Origin: Tigriopus japonicus
Taxonomy: Eukaryota; Arthropoda; Copepoda; Harpacticoida; Harpacticidae
Assembly (NCBI GenBank): GCA_010645155.1
Contig: CM021313.1
Span: forward strand, 793,207-857,206
DNA: 64,000 bases
Direction of reading: 5' to 3'
Shown here: piece after piece, positions 1 through 13,200 of the stretch
Position numbering within the stretch: the first letter of the stretch is position 1
How the letters are laid out: each line of letters starts with the position of its first letter
Position numbers and translations under genes: made by a program
The notes under the pieces: model-generated
What the model saw: only the letters and a program-made list of their open reading frames with translations
What the model was told of the DNA's origin: nothing
The model's database searches: none

Positions 1-2999
1 AGAGCTAATCGATCTCGGGTAAGGTAAGAAGTAAAGACAAAAAAACAAGGAAGTAGATAGAGAGGGCGAATGAGAAAAGGAAAACTCCATGCCTTCCATC
101 CTTTTAAAAGGGCCTTTCTACTTTGACTTGAAAAAGGAACTTCGAGTAGATGCCAGTGCCATCTATTGGACAAAGTAACAATTAACTTGAAATTTCTCCT
201 TGAAAGGTATTTTCTTCAGGACGATGGGACATTCCTTTGTCTCCATCGCTCCACCTATTTCGAAGCAAGGATGTCAGATAGGTATTCGTCGTTTTCGTGC
301 TTGCAAAAAGTGATGGCTCGAAAACGCTTTTGGCCGAAATTTTGGCTTTTGGTGGAGGTACACCTACTGAAACCGAAAAGTGGCACTATAAAGAATCCAG
401 TTTAGGAAGAAAAAGTATCTTTTTCAGTGTGAAAAACCAATCCCATACCATTTTCCAGATTTTAAAGGAATCTTGCTTGGCCTTGATTTTCCCATTCCCA
501 CTAGAATTATATCATTTTTTAATGTATATGCTTTTGAAGTTGCTTTCAGTTTCCATTATGAGCCATTTTGGTCTATCACAACTGCGAAAATGGTTTCGCA
601 TTGATTTCTTTTTTTTCAATCCGTGTTTAATCAACAGCCAGTTGATGAATATAAGCAACAAATTTGAACTCAACTTTGAAAATAGCAGGGCCATTTTGAA
701 TCAAGCCTGCCTTTTTCAATTTGTGCGCTTAGTTTTTTTCGAAGGCTCGTTTTGATCAAAGATCGCTCACGGGTCAAGAATGAGTTTGAAGCCCAGAGGC
801 ATTGCTCGGATGTGTTTGATTGCGAATCACAAAGAGCCTCTCTTCATCTTGATTGAAAGGTGCAGCCCGGAAGAGACAGCTGGTTTTTTATCGTTCTTGG
901 TTGGTTTGGTCCCTTTCCAGGAGCTGTTGCCTGTTTAAAGTTAATGCTTGAGCAAACCTTTTCATCTTGGTTTAGATGGGGATGGATGCTTGGGAATGGT
1001 ACAAAAACTCTCCTTCCAAATACCTTCAGCCCATCAGGCGTGGTGGGCACACAAATCACACATGGTCTTCGACCCTCTCGATTTCGTCTCGTACTTCCAA
1101 TTTGATTACTATTTTGGTCGCTTCGAAACACATTCAGCATTAGATCATGAGATTTTTCAAATACGACTGTGTTTTTGGTCAAATTGCCATTGAGGATTGA
1201 GATTAGATTCAGGCGCATGAAACAGACGGACCTGTTTGAGCACCAGCTGTATCGTTCAAGCCAAGAAGACCCGTAGCATCGTGATCTTAAGGAGCCAGAA
1301 GAAGTTGCTGTTGTTGCTGTTATAATGGTTAAAGCTCTACCACAGCTCCTTTAAAGTAGCAACAGGGACAAGACCTGAGACGACAAATCAAGGGATAAGG
1401 CATTCACATTACCCCCATCCAACAACGTCCACTCGAGTGTAATCACTACCACAACGACGACCAGCACATCAGTCTCTCGGTTTCAAACTTCAGCAGTGTT
1501 GGAATTTGTCACTTTGCCAAATTTGGCAGATTTTTGCCACGACAGAGCTGACTTTAAAAGAACAGAATTTGATTCTGGAAGAGGTTTTAACTAGTATCCA
1601 ATATGAAAAATTAAGGATTGGTATTTAGCCCGATAAATATCGTTCACACATTGTTCCTCGCGAATAATGTCCGAAACAACATGGACGATAGTCTGATAAT
1701 AGAAAAAGTTGCCTGATAAGGCTCAATGATCTATTCACAGTAAATATGTGCTTGTGAAAAGTTAGTTTTGTAATGCATTGATTGCGTTTTGCATTTGTCG
1801 ACCTGTTGACGCTTTGTCCCCTAATGCATTAAAAGTGAGGGTACTTTGACATAATTAATCGCAGTTCTCAAATATCCCACTACCTTGTTATCAACTTGTC
1901 ACTGATTTAGTGAAATTTAAGTGCTGTAGGCTTTTGTGCGATTACCAACACTGGTTTAAAGACAGACACGTTCATTCTCTGACAAGAGCACCTCTTATTT
2001 CTTATGCAGTCAAAGCAAACGAATAGAATTGTGTCATTTAGAGTGGACTGGCGTGTGTCTTGTCACACAAGCCAGGCTTACTTTTCTAATGTTTTTTGAC
2101 TTTGACTTTAAAAACAATTTTGAGCTAAATGTTTCCTTTGATCCGTCAAGTTCCTTGAATTACGTCGCAATTTTTCACCCCCCTTCAGATAACTAATTAC
2201 ACAAACAAAAAAGCGATTCAACCTTTGTTTTCACTAGACATTGCTTGTATGTATTTTCTGCCCACTATAATCGAGTTCTCCTTGATAACTGCTCTTGGCA
2301 TTTCAACTCTATGAGGAGTGTTAGTGTTGGTGTCCGTTCTTGGAGTCCTTGGTGTGTACCGACGACGACCATTATTACTAGTGTACAACCACCACTACTA
2401 CTAAAAAGAAGTACCTCTTCCTGCGGCAAGATTTGCAGTCCAGCTCATCAGAGTGAGTAGTGGTTAAGATGCATTGACGTTCTTGAAACACGGTGCTTCA
2501 AAATTCCCATCAAGTTTGTATGGAAATTCCCGAACACTGCGAGGTATGTTTCGAACCCTGGAAACCATAAGGAACAACTTTGACTTACTCTTCTTTTCAA
2601 ATCAGGTCTAGAAAAAAGTTTTGTACCTAAAAGCGTATCAATGTAAATGTTTATGAAAGCCTTGTCAACATATCTTTTAAACTTACTTAGATGCTTGGTT
2701 CAATTGAAATTACGATGATCAATTGTTGTGTTAGTTAAGTTTGATTGGTCCTTTTTTTATCCAAAAAGACCGTCCCAAACAAATAACTAAGATTTTCGCT
2801 CCATTTAAACTTGAAAAGATTTCTGTAGGCACCGTGAGAACTTGAAAGGGTCTCTTTGGTCAATTAGGCGAAAGATGAGATGGGCGACGGACGAATGTGA
2901 ACTCTGACGAGTCGGAATTTCAGGCACGCGGGCGAGGCGAGCTGGTTAGTCGTCAAAATGCCGTCGTAGTGATCGCATCTGTGGAAATTTATCCCCAAG
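1..2999. other. Non-coding region upstream of the PDE4 locus
   Basis: No open frame here resembles a protein I recognise; three short frames overlap one another on both strands around 844-1218, which is typical of chance frames. AT-rich. A diverged copy of a repeat arm occurs at about 2505-2790 (listed separately). The end of the stretch (about 2900-2999) would be the 5' leader of the probable alternative PDE4 first exon. No tRNA, rRNA or CRISPR-like structure was seen. Confidence 0.5.
2505..2790 (+). repeat. Diverged copy of the 19.3-kb foldback arm
   Basis: This stretch aligns by eye with the left arm of the foldback element at 19332-20665. Both share blocks such as GGAACAACTTTGA, TCAGGTCTAGA and a run of similar words over about 280 bases in the same order. 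It is more diverged than the two arms of that element are from each other, and no inverted partner was seen nearby, so it looks like an old single-arm relic. Confidence 0.55.
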
Positions 3000-3241
3000 A
3001 TGAATCCTCCGAGCAGTTGCCTCAGTAGCAATGAATCCAAATCAGCCACAACCATATCCAACGCTATTACCAATAGCATTCTTCACAGTCATACTGCCAG
3101 TCTCAATAATAGTGCTGGAGTGTCTCGATCCTCGTTTAAACGTCGATCGATTGTGAACCGGTGCTTTAGTGATTCTGCGACCTCCCGGAGGCCTTCGTAC
3201 CCATTTCCTTTGCACTTTGAGCAAAGGCGAATATCTTACCT
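3000..3241 (+). CDS. Pde4: Probable alternative first coding exon of PDE4
   Basis: An ATG at 3000 opens an 80-codon frame ending at a GT donor (CT|GTAAGT, 3242). The exon ends with two bases of a codon, the phase needed to join the UCR1 exon at 17584, which begins with one codon-completing base. The junction would read ...RRISYLFDVDN. Mammalian PDE4 genes use several alternative first exons spliced to this same FDVDN position, and PDE4D3 has a PKA site (RRHS) in its unique exon; RRIS here resembles it. The peptide is Ser/Asn-rich with a basic SFKRRS segment. No transcript evidence is available, so this is inference from phase, donor quality and gene architecture; a chance frame is possible. 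Confidence 0.5.
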
Positions 3242-6200
3242 GTAAGTTGATGAAGAAATTATAATCTCAAACGGAAAACAACGATTACTGTTATCTTGAC
3301 TGGCTCGAATTAATTGTTTACCTAGATAGAAATTGTTTGGAGGTTGAATGCAGAAAACCCGGATCACTTTTTTGCACTCTCTGCGATCTGGCGATTAGAC
3401 TAACCTCTTTGCCGTTTTTATCTCGTCTCAATCACGACAGGTTCCCATCAAGGGTGAAAGAGTAACCGTGCTGCTCTAAATTTCTGACCACATGGTTTTC
3501 TCAAAAAGCTTTTTGTTCATTACCGTCTCCTACTCAAGGTTACTCATCAACAAACCAACAAACAAACAAAGCGGTGTTAATGGGATAAATCTGGATGTGA
3601 CATACGCAGTGTTGTACCCATGCTTACGTATTTGGGATTGATCATTAGTGACCACCAATGTGCCTCCTATTTCCACTCAAAGTGGTTTGATCCAATGGTC
3701 TGAGCATAACCTTGGTAGGGGATTTACTCTCACATCAAGGCTTCTCGTCCCCCACCAAGACCATAATGATTCTCAGCACCGTTCGGACCCCGGTCTCATA
3801 TCCAATCTCGAATGTCCAGTCCATCCATGGCTGGGCTAGAATGTTGTACGCTCTATTCGTTACATTCGAATAGCTTCACTGGTTATTACTAAGTCAGCCA
3901 AATGATGGTGGGGTCTGTTGAAAGCGCCCTTGAACACCATTAAAGCTCAATGCCGTGGCTAACATGGCACTCGACACAACACGTTGCTTTTCAATCGAAA
4001 AGACCCACATCTCATCCTTTTGGGTGTATGAAAAGAGAGCCTTTAAAACAAAAACTGGTTTGAGATTGGTACTAGCTAAAACGCGTGTGAGGCCTTTGAA
4101 CTTACACCAAGTGAAATTCAAGCTCAACATTCAATTTTCCAAATATCAATGCTCGATAAAAATGTTATCCTTTACAACGATAATCTGGAAACTGCCACTT
4201 ATTCCTTACAATCTGTCATCAATCTTTTTGATGGAAAATTGTAGTTTTCTTAATTGACCCCTATTCATGGAAGAGAAATGCAAGTCACCGTGACTCCATT
4301 AATTTTTTTCGAAATGGCAACATTTTGATGCAGTTTTTCACTTGGTGATCCTTAAAGGCTGTGCGCCGAAAATTTAATGCCTGAAGTGCGAAGAAACCAA
4401 CCACACTCTTCATTTCTGTAAACGAAAAGATGACTGAGGCGCATCGCAATAAATTATCTGACTTAAAAAAAAAAAAAAAAGAAAGTGCTCTCAATCTAAA
4501 TGAAAGGAACTCAAACATTATCTTAAATTGGTTCAATAACGTGTTAGTTCCATAGATGTTGTTCTTTTAGTGACTCAAGTTCGGTCGAAGAACTTTTTAC
4601 AAATCAAAGGAACACTTCTCGGGAGTGCTAGTTTGGTTGTACCTACCAGATGTAACGGCAGTCATCAATTAAATCTAAGAAGCTCTCTTGCTCTCGATTG
4701 TCACAACTGATTCTAGTATTTGACCTGAGATTCCAGATTGTTTTTGATAAAGGGATGTTCAAAACCTGCATTGACCTCTTTTTCGAAACTATCCACAGAT
4801 CAGATGCGTTACATGTTGGGGGTGTCTATGAACATAATTAGAGCTCGACAAATTGAACACAAGATTCATTAAAGTCACACTATCCAGGCTTGAAATGGAA
4901 GGCGTTCAGTTTTCAAGAGAGCGAATGGTTCCAAAGCAGATCGAATAGCTTCATAAGCTTAAGCCAACCTTAAAGGGACAATTGTGGATTGCTCTTTGGG
5001 GACTTCTCAAATCATGGACATATCAACTGTTAGCAAAAAACAGCCTGAAGAAATCAAAGCACTTTAATGTTTCCCTTTAGCCCGGCAAAAATGTGTCAAG
5101 CGTAAAAATAGCCTAGAAACGACTGATTAAGACATTGTACTTTGTAACCCTTATTCGTTTATTATTAATAAGGTAAAAATAATTGATTTTGTGATGAATA
5201 TCAACAGGCAAAGATTATTGTGTCATACTGTACAACAAGAAGTCTTAAAACTTAAGTGGTGCTTTCTTACAAGAGATTTTCCCATTAACATGATCTCTGT
5301 AAATGCCGTCGGCAATTGGTTGACCTTTGGCAGTTTTCGCCTCAGGCCTCATTGCACATTGCGTGAGTGGTGTCTGAATCAGAAATAGTCATGAATAAAC
5401 GTCCTCTAAAATCGGTAAAAACCCACTCTAAACCATGCATCGCCATGGTTGGCTTTTGAATAGGATTTGATGATAATAATGATTATAAATTCAAGCTCCT
5501 ATTGAAGTACTACAAATGTGATCAGCGTATGAGCGTGGGCAGTAATGGTTTTCTAAGGCTTCATTTAACGTCCAAAACCGGTGGTGGTTCGTGGTGTCTA
5601 CTACCACTGACAAAGTGATTCTGACACACATTTACAGTACGTACTAGGACCTCTGAGTATTTGAAATCCTGTACGTACACCTGCTCCCCATTTGTTTGAG
5701 ATCAAAACCATTTCAGCATTATTTATTAATTTTTTGAGGACTCTTTTTTCGCAATGACACTCCATCTGCAAACTTAAATGGCCAAATTAGTTTTGAAATT
5801 AGTGAAATGTATTGTCGAACTTGGTACTCGACATATGTTTTCTCCAACAATCGGACTAACAGCAAAATGATCTGAAAAAACATGTTCTTCACTTTAATAC
5901 CTTGTTTGAGATTTTGGCCAACCGTTTGGTATCGCTTTGAGAGAAACGTGTTGGTGGAAGATTGATCTTTTGGTGAAGCCAATTTTATAAGGGAAAAGCG
6001 ATTGCCTTTGAAGATTCTCAAATGGTACTATGATTTTGGAATGGGATTCAACAGTTGCACAATAGGTACAGGCTACTTTTGGTAGACTGGTTGCATCATC
6101 CATCAAGAGCACAAAAGTTGCTTACACGTCTTAGGAACAAACTGATCAGTCAATCTTTTGAACATACCATCTAAATCCAACTTGAAATCCTAATTTTCCT

Positions 6201-7212
6201 TTTACGGTGTGATCTTTGTCGTCAGTTGTCTTCGTGTGGGTCTTTCTGGAATCGAAGGCAATTTGTGAGCGATGGAAAAGGTGGAGATTGACAGCCAATC
6301 AACCCCAAGTTCCAGCACGAGTTTCAAGGTCATTTAAAAATAAATCCAATGCTCATCACATGCCGTCTTTCCTCTCTGGCCCATTCTCTTGTGCGACTCG
6401 TTTCAAATTTTATCTCCCAACAAAGTCAGCGGTTGTTGTGCTACTAAGTCAAGTCGTCGTCACCCACCCATTCACCCACCCACCCATCCATCCAACCAAC
6501 CTCCAACTGCATGTGAAAAGGCCGTCCTTTTGTGCAACATATGCACCACTTGACTCACACATATCCTGTACGCACACACACTTACTCGCTCACTCACACA
6601 CTTGCTACACACACGCCCGTTTTTTTTGGCCTAATGTTCGTCTTCCTCGTCGACCTTTGTGCCATTGGTTTGGACTGAAGGCCTTTCGTGGTTCGAGTCC
6701 GTCATTGAGAGCGCGACCTTCCTCTGCTCTTCCAACGATGGATCGGTAGAACCGTGGTGTGGATCTCGCACACCAAATCAAACCGAGACGGCTCGTCGAC
6801 GGATTCATCCACCGAATCCAAGTCAAGGCAGAGTCTCGTCGATTGGTGTCAGATCAAGTAGTTGTGATTGTGAGGTGTTTGCTCTCCAATGAGAGAAACT
6901 TTGTTTGCACGGATATCAAGAGGTTCACATCAGATCCTGTCAAATCCTACACGAAATAAGTTTGCTTGGAAGAAGCTCTGAAGAAGGTCCGTTTTGTGCC
7001 GGACAATGTGTTGGTTTATTTGTTTGTCCTGAGTGCTGAGTGGGCTTAATCACTCGGTCTCTTTCATTCCGTTGAAAGCATCCTTGATTATGCCTTTCAA
7101 GGCATCCTGGTTAATGATGAGGGTGCGGTGGTTGTTGTTGTTGAGATTGCGGTCTTCTTCATCATCGTTGCCAGCGATTGTTGACTAGATTTGTTTCTTA
7201 CGCCTTAATAGA
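3242..7212. other. PDE4 upstream/intron sequence with simple repeats
   Basis: No recognisable exon. The stretch contains a poly-A/T tract near 4465-4480, and a cluster of (CCCA/CCAT)n at about 6466-6500 and interrupted (CA)n at about 6570-6615. The last kilobase probably holds the promoter and 5' leader of the long PDE4 isoform beginning at 7213, since the frames there are low-complexity and lack a protein-like pattern. A 177-residue frame at 6216-6749 is not conserved-looking. Confidence 0.4.
6466..6615. repeat. Microsatellite cluster (CCCA)n and (CA)n
   Basis: Interrupted CCCA/CCAT tetranucleotides at about 6466-6500 are followed by CA/CTCA-rich sequence at about 6570-6615. They lie about 600-750 bases upstream of the long-isoform PDE4 start codon. 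Confidence 0.7.
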
Positions 7213-10200
7213 ATGTCGTCGTTGCCATCTTCAGCTAAATCGAGTCCGCCTCTCCATTCCAACAAAACGTCTTCTGGCTCTGGATGGCCTCTTTCTGGGG
7301 CGACACACATCACAACAGCATTAGGAGCAACTACAACAACAACAACAACAACCGTAGCGACAGTGACAACCCCCTCCGTGGCCTCGACGTCGTCTTCATC
7401 ATTATCATCGTCATCAACGACAGCAATGACAACAACAACAACCTCAACATCCAATTTCGTTTCGGGCGTTTCAAGCGCCGTGGGGACGAATAACAATCTC
7501 ATCAACGCGAAAATGATGAGCAACGACTTGAAAAAGAAGCGAATGATATTGCTTCAGCTTAATAGCTCAGGATCGGGGTCCATCAATGTTGACCAAAGAA
7601 AATCCAATTTTGGGTAACTGACAAAGCATTGACGGAGTAGGCTCAACATGAACGGCGAAGGAAAATTCATCAGTCACCCAAGTCCCCTTAATGACTTTCC
7701 AATTACTCATTTAGGGCGGTTATGGTTTTCAGGATAAGTACTTTCTTAGGACACTATCTATCCAGGAGAGCATTCCTTTTGTTGTACAAATGTCTCCGTC
7801 TTTCGGGACGGGTAAATCCGAGATTAGGAATCTCATCGTCATATAGATTTGATCCCCTCCCATTGTAGGAGAGTTGCTTGATGGGCTAGTTATGTTATTT
7901 TGTGGTGCGTAAGATGGATGATTCCATCGAAAAATAACTTCTCATGAGAGCATGAGGCCAAATACAACAACAGACCCTCCCGTTCGTTCATAAAGTACAA
8001 GAAGAGTGCACCCACCAAAACTCAATAAGGCTCAGCTTCGTTCCACTTCGAGCCCAACCTTCCTTTTTTCGTGGAAAAAGAGAACAGAATGGAATCACGT
8101 CATTATGGAACTTTTCCATTCTACGTAGTAGTATGTGCTTCCTCCTGAAAATGTTGCTCTAAAACGTGCCTATTTCCTATGCACCAGTATTACCTTCTCC
8201 ATAGAGAAGGCAGAGACTGACTGGCCACTTAGAATCATGAAAGCCAGTCAAATATTTCAGTTGCTCAATTTTGTCCACTGAAGCAATGTAAGGGCAAAAA
8301 GCGAACGAGGCCAACCAAGGCCAACAGGATTGGAAGGAAAAGCAGTCAAATAAAATGGGCCCTTTTATGGACTTTTGCTATCAAAAAAACCTTACCTTGT
8401 TATGGACACGCACCCATGCTGATGGAAGTTCAGCCCTTCTCTGGTCCATTTACCCAATTTGAGAGAGTGACAGCGACTTCCTGCCCTCTTGTGCGAACTT
8501 TAGGTAATGATCTCAAACGTCAATGTGATATCAGTTGTGAGTAGAGCCTTTTTGGGAGACACTTGGCCAATGCTTTGTCAACCCCTTCCTTTCCAACACT
8601 GCCTCTCCAGATCTCACCTGAGTTCAAACCGTTGCCTTATTCGTTCGAATGCCTTTATGGTCAAGAGCCCCGACCAACACCTCCAACCCCATCTTTCAAT
8701 CGACGCGTCCTCCCCGAATTCATCGCCAAACAACATCTATCCGGGCAATGGTGGTTCCAAGAACTCCTTGCTTCTCTCAGCCTCGAATTCGTCCCATTCG
8801 TTGTGTGGAGCGCAGCTCCGATCTGGTCGAAGACACAGTGACAGCAATTACACACAAAGAAGAGGGCGCAGGCCTCATCAGCGAAGAGGCCTTCTTCAAC
8901 CCAAGTATTCGTACTCTCCCAATCCGAGGTGAGCTAAACTTCAAGACTTCCAATCGTCGAGATCCGTGGGAGTGTCGGTTTTTTTTTCTCCTCAGACTCG
9001 TTTACCAGCTAAGCATGCAGTCCATTGTAGGCCTTGAAAAGATTCAATCAAGGAAGGTACTCGCATTTGCCACTAGCCCAAAGAAACTTCATCAAAGTCC
9101 AACTGAACCCGATCGCTAGCTAGATTCATTGGTCCGTGATTAAATTAGGGCTCTTTGGCTTGCCAAGAGCTCTCGAGGCGCATTCTGTTCATTCTGGCTT
9201 TGGCAGACAGGTGGCAATGTGCGGAGAAAAAATTGCAAGCTCGCCTTCTTTAAGGTCCCATTAGGTGTGATTGTTGATCCATGATATAATTCTTCCAATC
9301 TCTTTTTTGCCTAGCTGTCTTTCGCTCCGTTTCTGAAGCCATATTCTTCAGAATTGAGATCAAAAAGAGACTTGTCAAAGCCGAATCTTCTGAGAGCTTG
9401 GCTGCATTTGTAATCATAAGTATACCAAACAAACGGTCTTGAGCCAATTTCCCACATGTCATTTCCCAAGGAGAAGGAATGGAGAAAATGGTCTGAAGCT
9501 AAAATATTTAAATCACTAAAAATATCATTGATCAGAAAAAGCTCTTACAACAGAGATTTTTGTAAAAGAAAACTGGTGTCGAATTGAGGCCTTACTAATA
9601 CTATTGCAAATAACCAAAGGATGCGTTCACAAAATCAGGAGAGTCCCTGTAAATATCTCATTTTCCCCCTATTCTTTATTCACATAATGAAATGAACGAG
9701 CCTTTTCAAGAAACAGTCCTCTCATGTCTGTTCAAATTCAATAGGTCGGGCGAAATTCAAGAAAAATCAGCCGAGCAAGTGAAATACTACATGAACATTT
9801 CATATGACGCCGTTGTCTGGCTTCAAAGTTAGAGCACCGCAAATGCGTGCTGGGCTTTGAAAGAGTCTGGAACAAGAAGCATGAAATGAGATTTGGTCTC
9901 ATCAGAGAGTTCTGCAAAAGTCGACGAGATCGCAATGATTCATCCTTGCATTTAGAAAGTATTTGTACTCCTTTGAATGATGAAGAAGGCTGGCAATAAA
10001 TGTTTTGATCGTTACCTTTTTAATTCGTTATGTGAACAAAACAGGTTTGTCAACCCTCTATCAAATAAAAGATATCCTTCATCACGAAAATCATTGGAGT
10101 TTACAATAGAATTGGCGCAGTGTACTCTATTGTCTGTGCTCTCTTCTTGTTTAATTCGTCCATTCAAGGATGTTGCATAACGTAAGCACGAATGTTGTAA

Positions 10201-13200
10201 TACTTAAAAGTCAGGAGTTATGAGCCCGTAGTAGACCATTTGTAGGACATTTTGTGCAAAAAAAACCCACATTTTTGTACTTTGTGAACATTGAGGGGTT
10301 CTTCGTCAAAGAATCTATTGGACTGAACCAAACCATTGGACATTGCTTAGTTACAGGGTCGGCGGTTCAAGTGTAGACTTTATCGTTTTTGGTACATAAA
10401 GAGTGTCCGTTTCAGCTCACAGAGGTTTTTTTGGGGTTTATTCTTTAAAGTGGGACGTTTTGGAATACTAAACAGTCCCAACCAGAAATTCTGTTCTCCG
10501 CCCCTCAAGGGATAAATACAAGCCACTGTGCTATTTGTCCCAATTATTACATCAATGTCATGCTCTTGTCCATGCCTAGAGGTTCGTTTCAACAAGGAAA
10601 TGAGAAAAGCAACTTGTATGCAATAATACATTGCAATTCTGAAACTGCAAATTCGAAAAAATCTAACGAAAATTGAGATGTTTATGACAATCCAGAGGAG
10701 TCTACACTTGGTCCGCCAACCGTATACTTAATGGCTCCAAAAATCATAACCAATTTTGGTCCTAAAAGATTGCCAAGTGAACCTTTCCCCTTTCTCTCGA
10801 TGTCATTGAAATTGTATTTTATCCATTTCTGTGATTTAGGCAGCATAAGATGTAGCCCTAATGGTCGAGAAAATTTGCATTGAATTGATTTGATTGCAAT
10901 GAACCGAGAAAAATATCAGCGGAGACCTTGCTTTGCCAGACCCATCTTGCGTTGATTTCCAACATGGTTGCCAGGACATAATTTTTGATGCCACTTTTTG
11001 GCCACATGTCAACTCTGTTTCTTCGATGGCTATAAATTTTTTCGAAAAGGATCATCTCCCAAAAATAGGTGCCATTTAAGCTAAATGATGCCACTCAAAA
11101 GAAGATAATCGTCAAGGAAAAGGACTTTAGATTTTGCCAAAAACTGGCATCGTGTATCTCGCCCTGGCAACCATGCTGGAAATCAACGTAAGATGGGTCT
11201 GGCGACGCAAGGTCTTTGCTTCTGTTTTTCGCGGTTCAATGGTCAACTCCGAATATAATATGTCGCACATACAGGGTGCACCACTTAAAATTGGACATGA
11301 AGAATTGCTAATTTGAGGGAACTGAGCCATCGAATCAAAAAGCCTTTGTTACAAATGATGTTGATTGGAACAATCTTTAACAGATCTATTAGACTATTAC
11401 TAAGGTATTCAACATAGAGGCCCTTGCTTTTAACCACGACCTTGAATATACTCTCTGCATATGATCAAATGATCCGCACCTGCTCCGCTGGAATTTTTGT
11501 CCATGCAGCCTTAAAGGTTGCTACCAAGGAAGCCACATTTTTTGAACCTTTACTCCCCACCATCTTCTCTAGAAAGCCCGAAATAAAAAAGTTCTTGGAT
11601 TAAGATCTGGTTGATTTCGCTTCAAGAAGCCTTGAAGCAATGGTCCTGACAGTTGTTTGAACGATGTTATGATCTTCTTACAGGTATCTTTCTTGGTTGC
11701 CTTTTTTCTTGCTGAAACAGCTAGAGGCTCAAAATCCCCTCAAAATACGTAAAACAAGTGATTGGCTTAGGAACTGGATTTGGGGGTCTTCGGGCTAAAA
11801 TTGAAATTGGCATTGCTGGCCTTCATCATACTTTGTCTGATTTTAAGTGGCGCTCCCTGTATACTATTGAGAGTCGAAAAAGGCGACCTCAAGCGGCATT
11901 TATAGCATAACCTGTAATGGAAAGTAGAGAAATTCTGAAAATACGCCCTTCACTTTGCTAAGTTTGAATGCCTCTCGTACATCCCCAGTGATTTGTAATT
12001 GGCAGCAGTTAGCAGCAAGTTGTAACTTATTGTATCAAAAAACAGTCTTAAATTTTAAGGACATCAAGATTTTTGCCTCATTTTAAAGTTATTTCACGTT
12101 TAAAACGTCAACTTTTGTTTCAAATTAGTCACCCTCTACATATGAGGAAGGAGAAAAAAGGGAAAAGGAGAGGGCAAGAGGGTCCGTCAACCAAATCAGA
12201 GCGACCAATTTCAGACCTTCAAAAAGGAGTTGGGGAAGCTTTCAGACTTGTGGACTTTTAAACACCGTTGTGACAAACCAAGGCAATTTTGGTGCATTAC
12301 AAGAACACAGCATTTGAAGTTAGAATAAATGGCTCTAGAATGAAACAAAAAAAGAAACATCAAAAACTGATAAAACTTGCAAACAGCAAAAGAAGTTACT
12401 ACATAGACCGGGTCTCCTAGTACTGTGTACACTCCACGTTTTGAATCGCGAGACTCAAGGATTATTGTCAACAAAGAGGAAACGTTTTGGAACATACTTT
12501 GTGCTTTCAATTTTTAAAAACAAAATTATCACAGGACTACTCATCGATCTCTCATACTCTCAGAACAGGAGCGTGATTGCAGCCCATACTTTGAAACCAC
12601 AACATCTGCTTTTAAGAGCTAAATCTTTATTTCGATTTTTGACTTTAATCCGAAAATAGTGCATTTTTACGAGTAATAAGTGCATGCGACTTTTTGGTCC
12701 CAAGACATTGTACTGCGTTCCTTGAGTTCGACCTGTTTGAGGCAACTTGACGTATGCACTATTTGCTACCAAATTGACGTCGATGATCTCATCTTACCTT
12801 CAGCAGAATAATTTTTGACCTTGATAGCCTTTGAAGGCTTAGGCTGGCCAATAATCGTGGGTGTCGGAAGCTAATCTGGTCTTCTTGCTAAAACCTTGAT
12901 TCTTGTTCAAGGGCAGACTTCGCAGTGGTGCTGTAGGTTGACTCGGTAGTGCCAGCTTTTAACCAGTCATGAAGCAAATTTGTTCTGAGATTATTCGTCA
13001 TGAAAAATGAATTATTTCAGATACACAAGTAATTGGCAAGTGTTGGAAACGTCCAGTGGAGCAATTTGAGCATCATGTTTGTGCATTGAAAATGACTTTC
13101 AATTATGCAATTGTGTGACAGCCCTGGCAATATTCCCATTCTTGACAGTCGACAAGTTGGAAGCGCTACAAACTGTTATGCCTAACGTGCCCAGTACAGG

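Noticed and set aside
844..1218. 124-residue minus-strand frame with two overlapping plus-strand frames
   Set aside because: Not recognisable, no splice or codon support; mutual overlap suggests chance.
2245..2460. 71-codon frame ending near a GTGAGT donor, as another PDE4 first exon
   Set aside because: The donor phase is 1, which does not fit the UCR1 exon; composition is not convincing.
6216..6749. 177-residue frame upstream of PDE4
   Set aside because: Low-complexity His/Pro/Thr peptide read from microsatellite sequence.
8507..8610. Start of PDE4 exon 2 at the ATG at 8507
   Set aside because: A strong acceptor at 8609-8610 fits exon 1 phase and removes a non-conserved-looking leader; kept only as a minor possibility.
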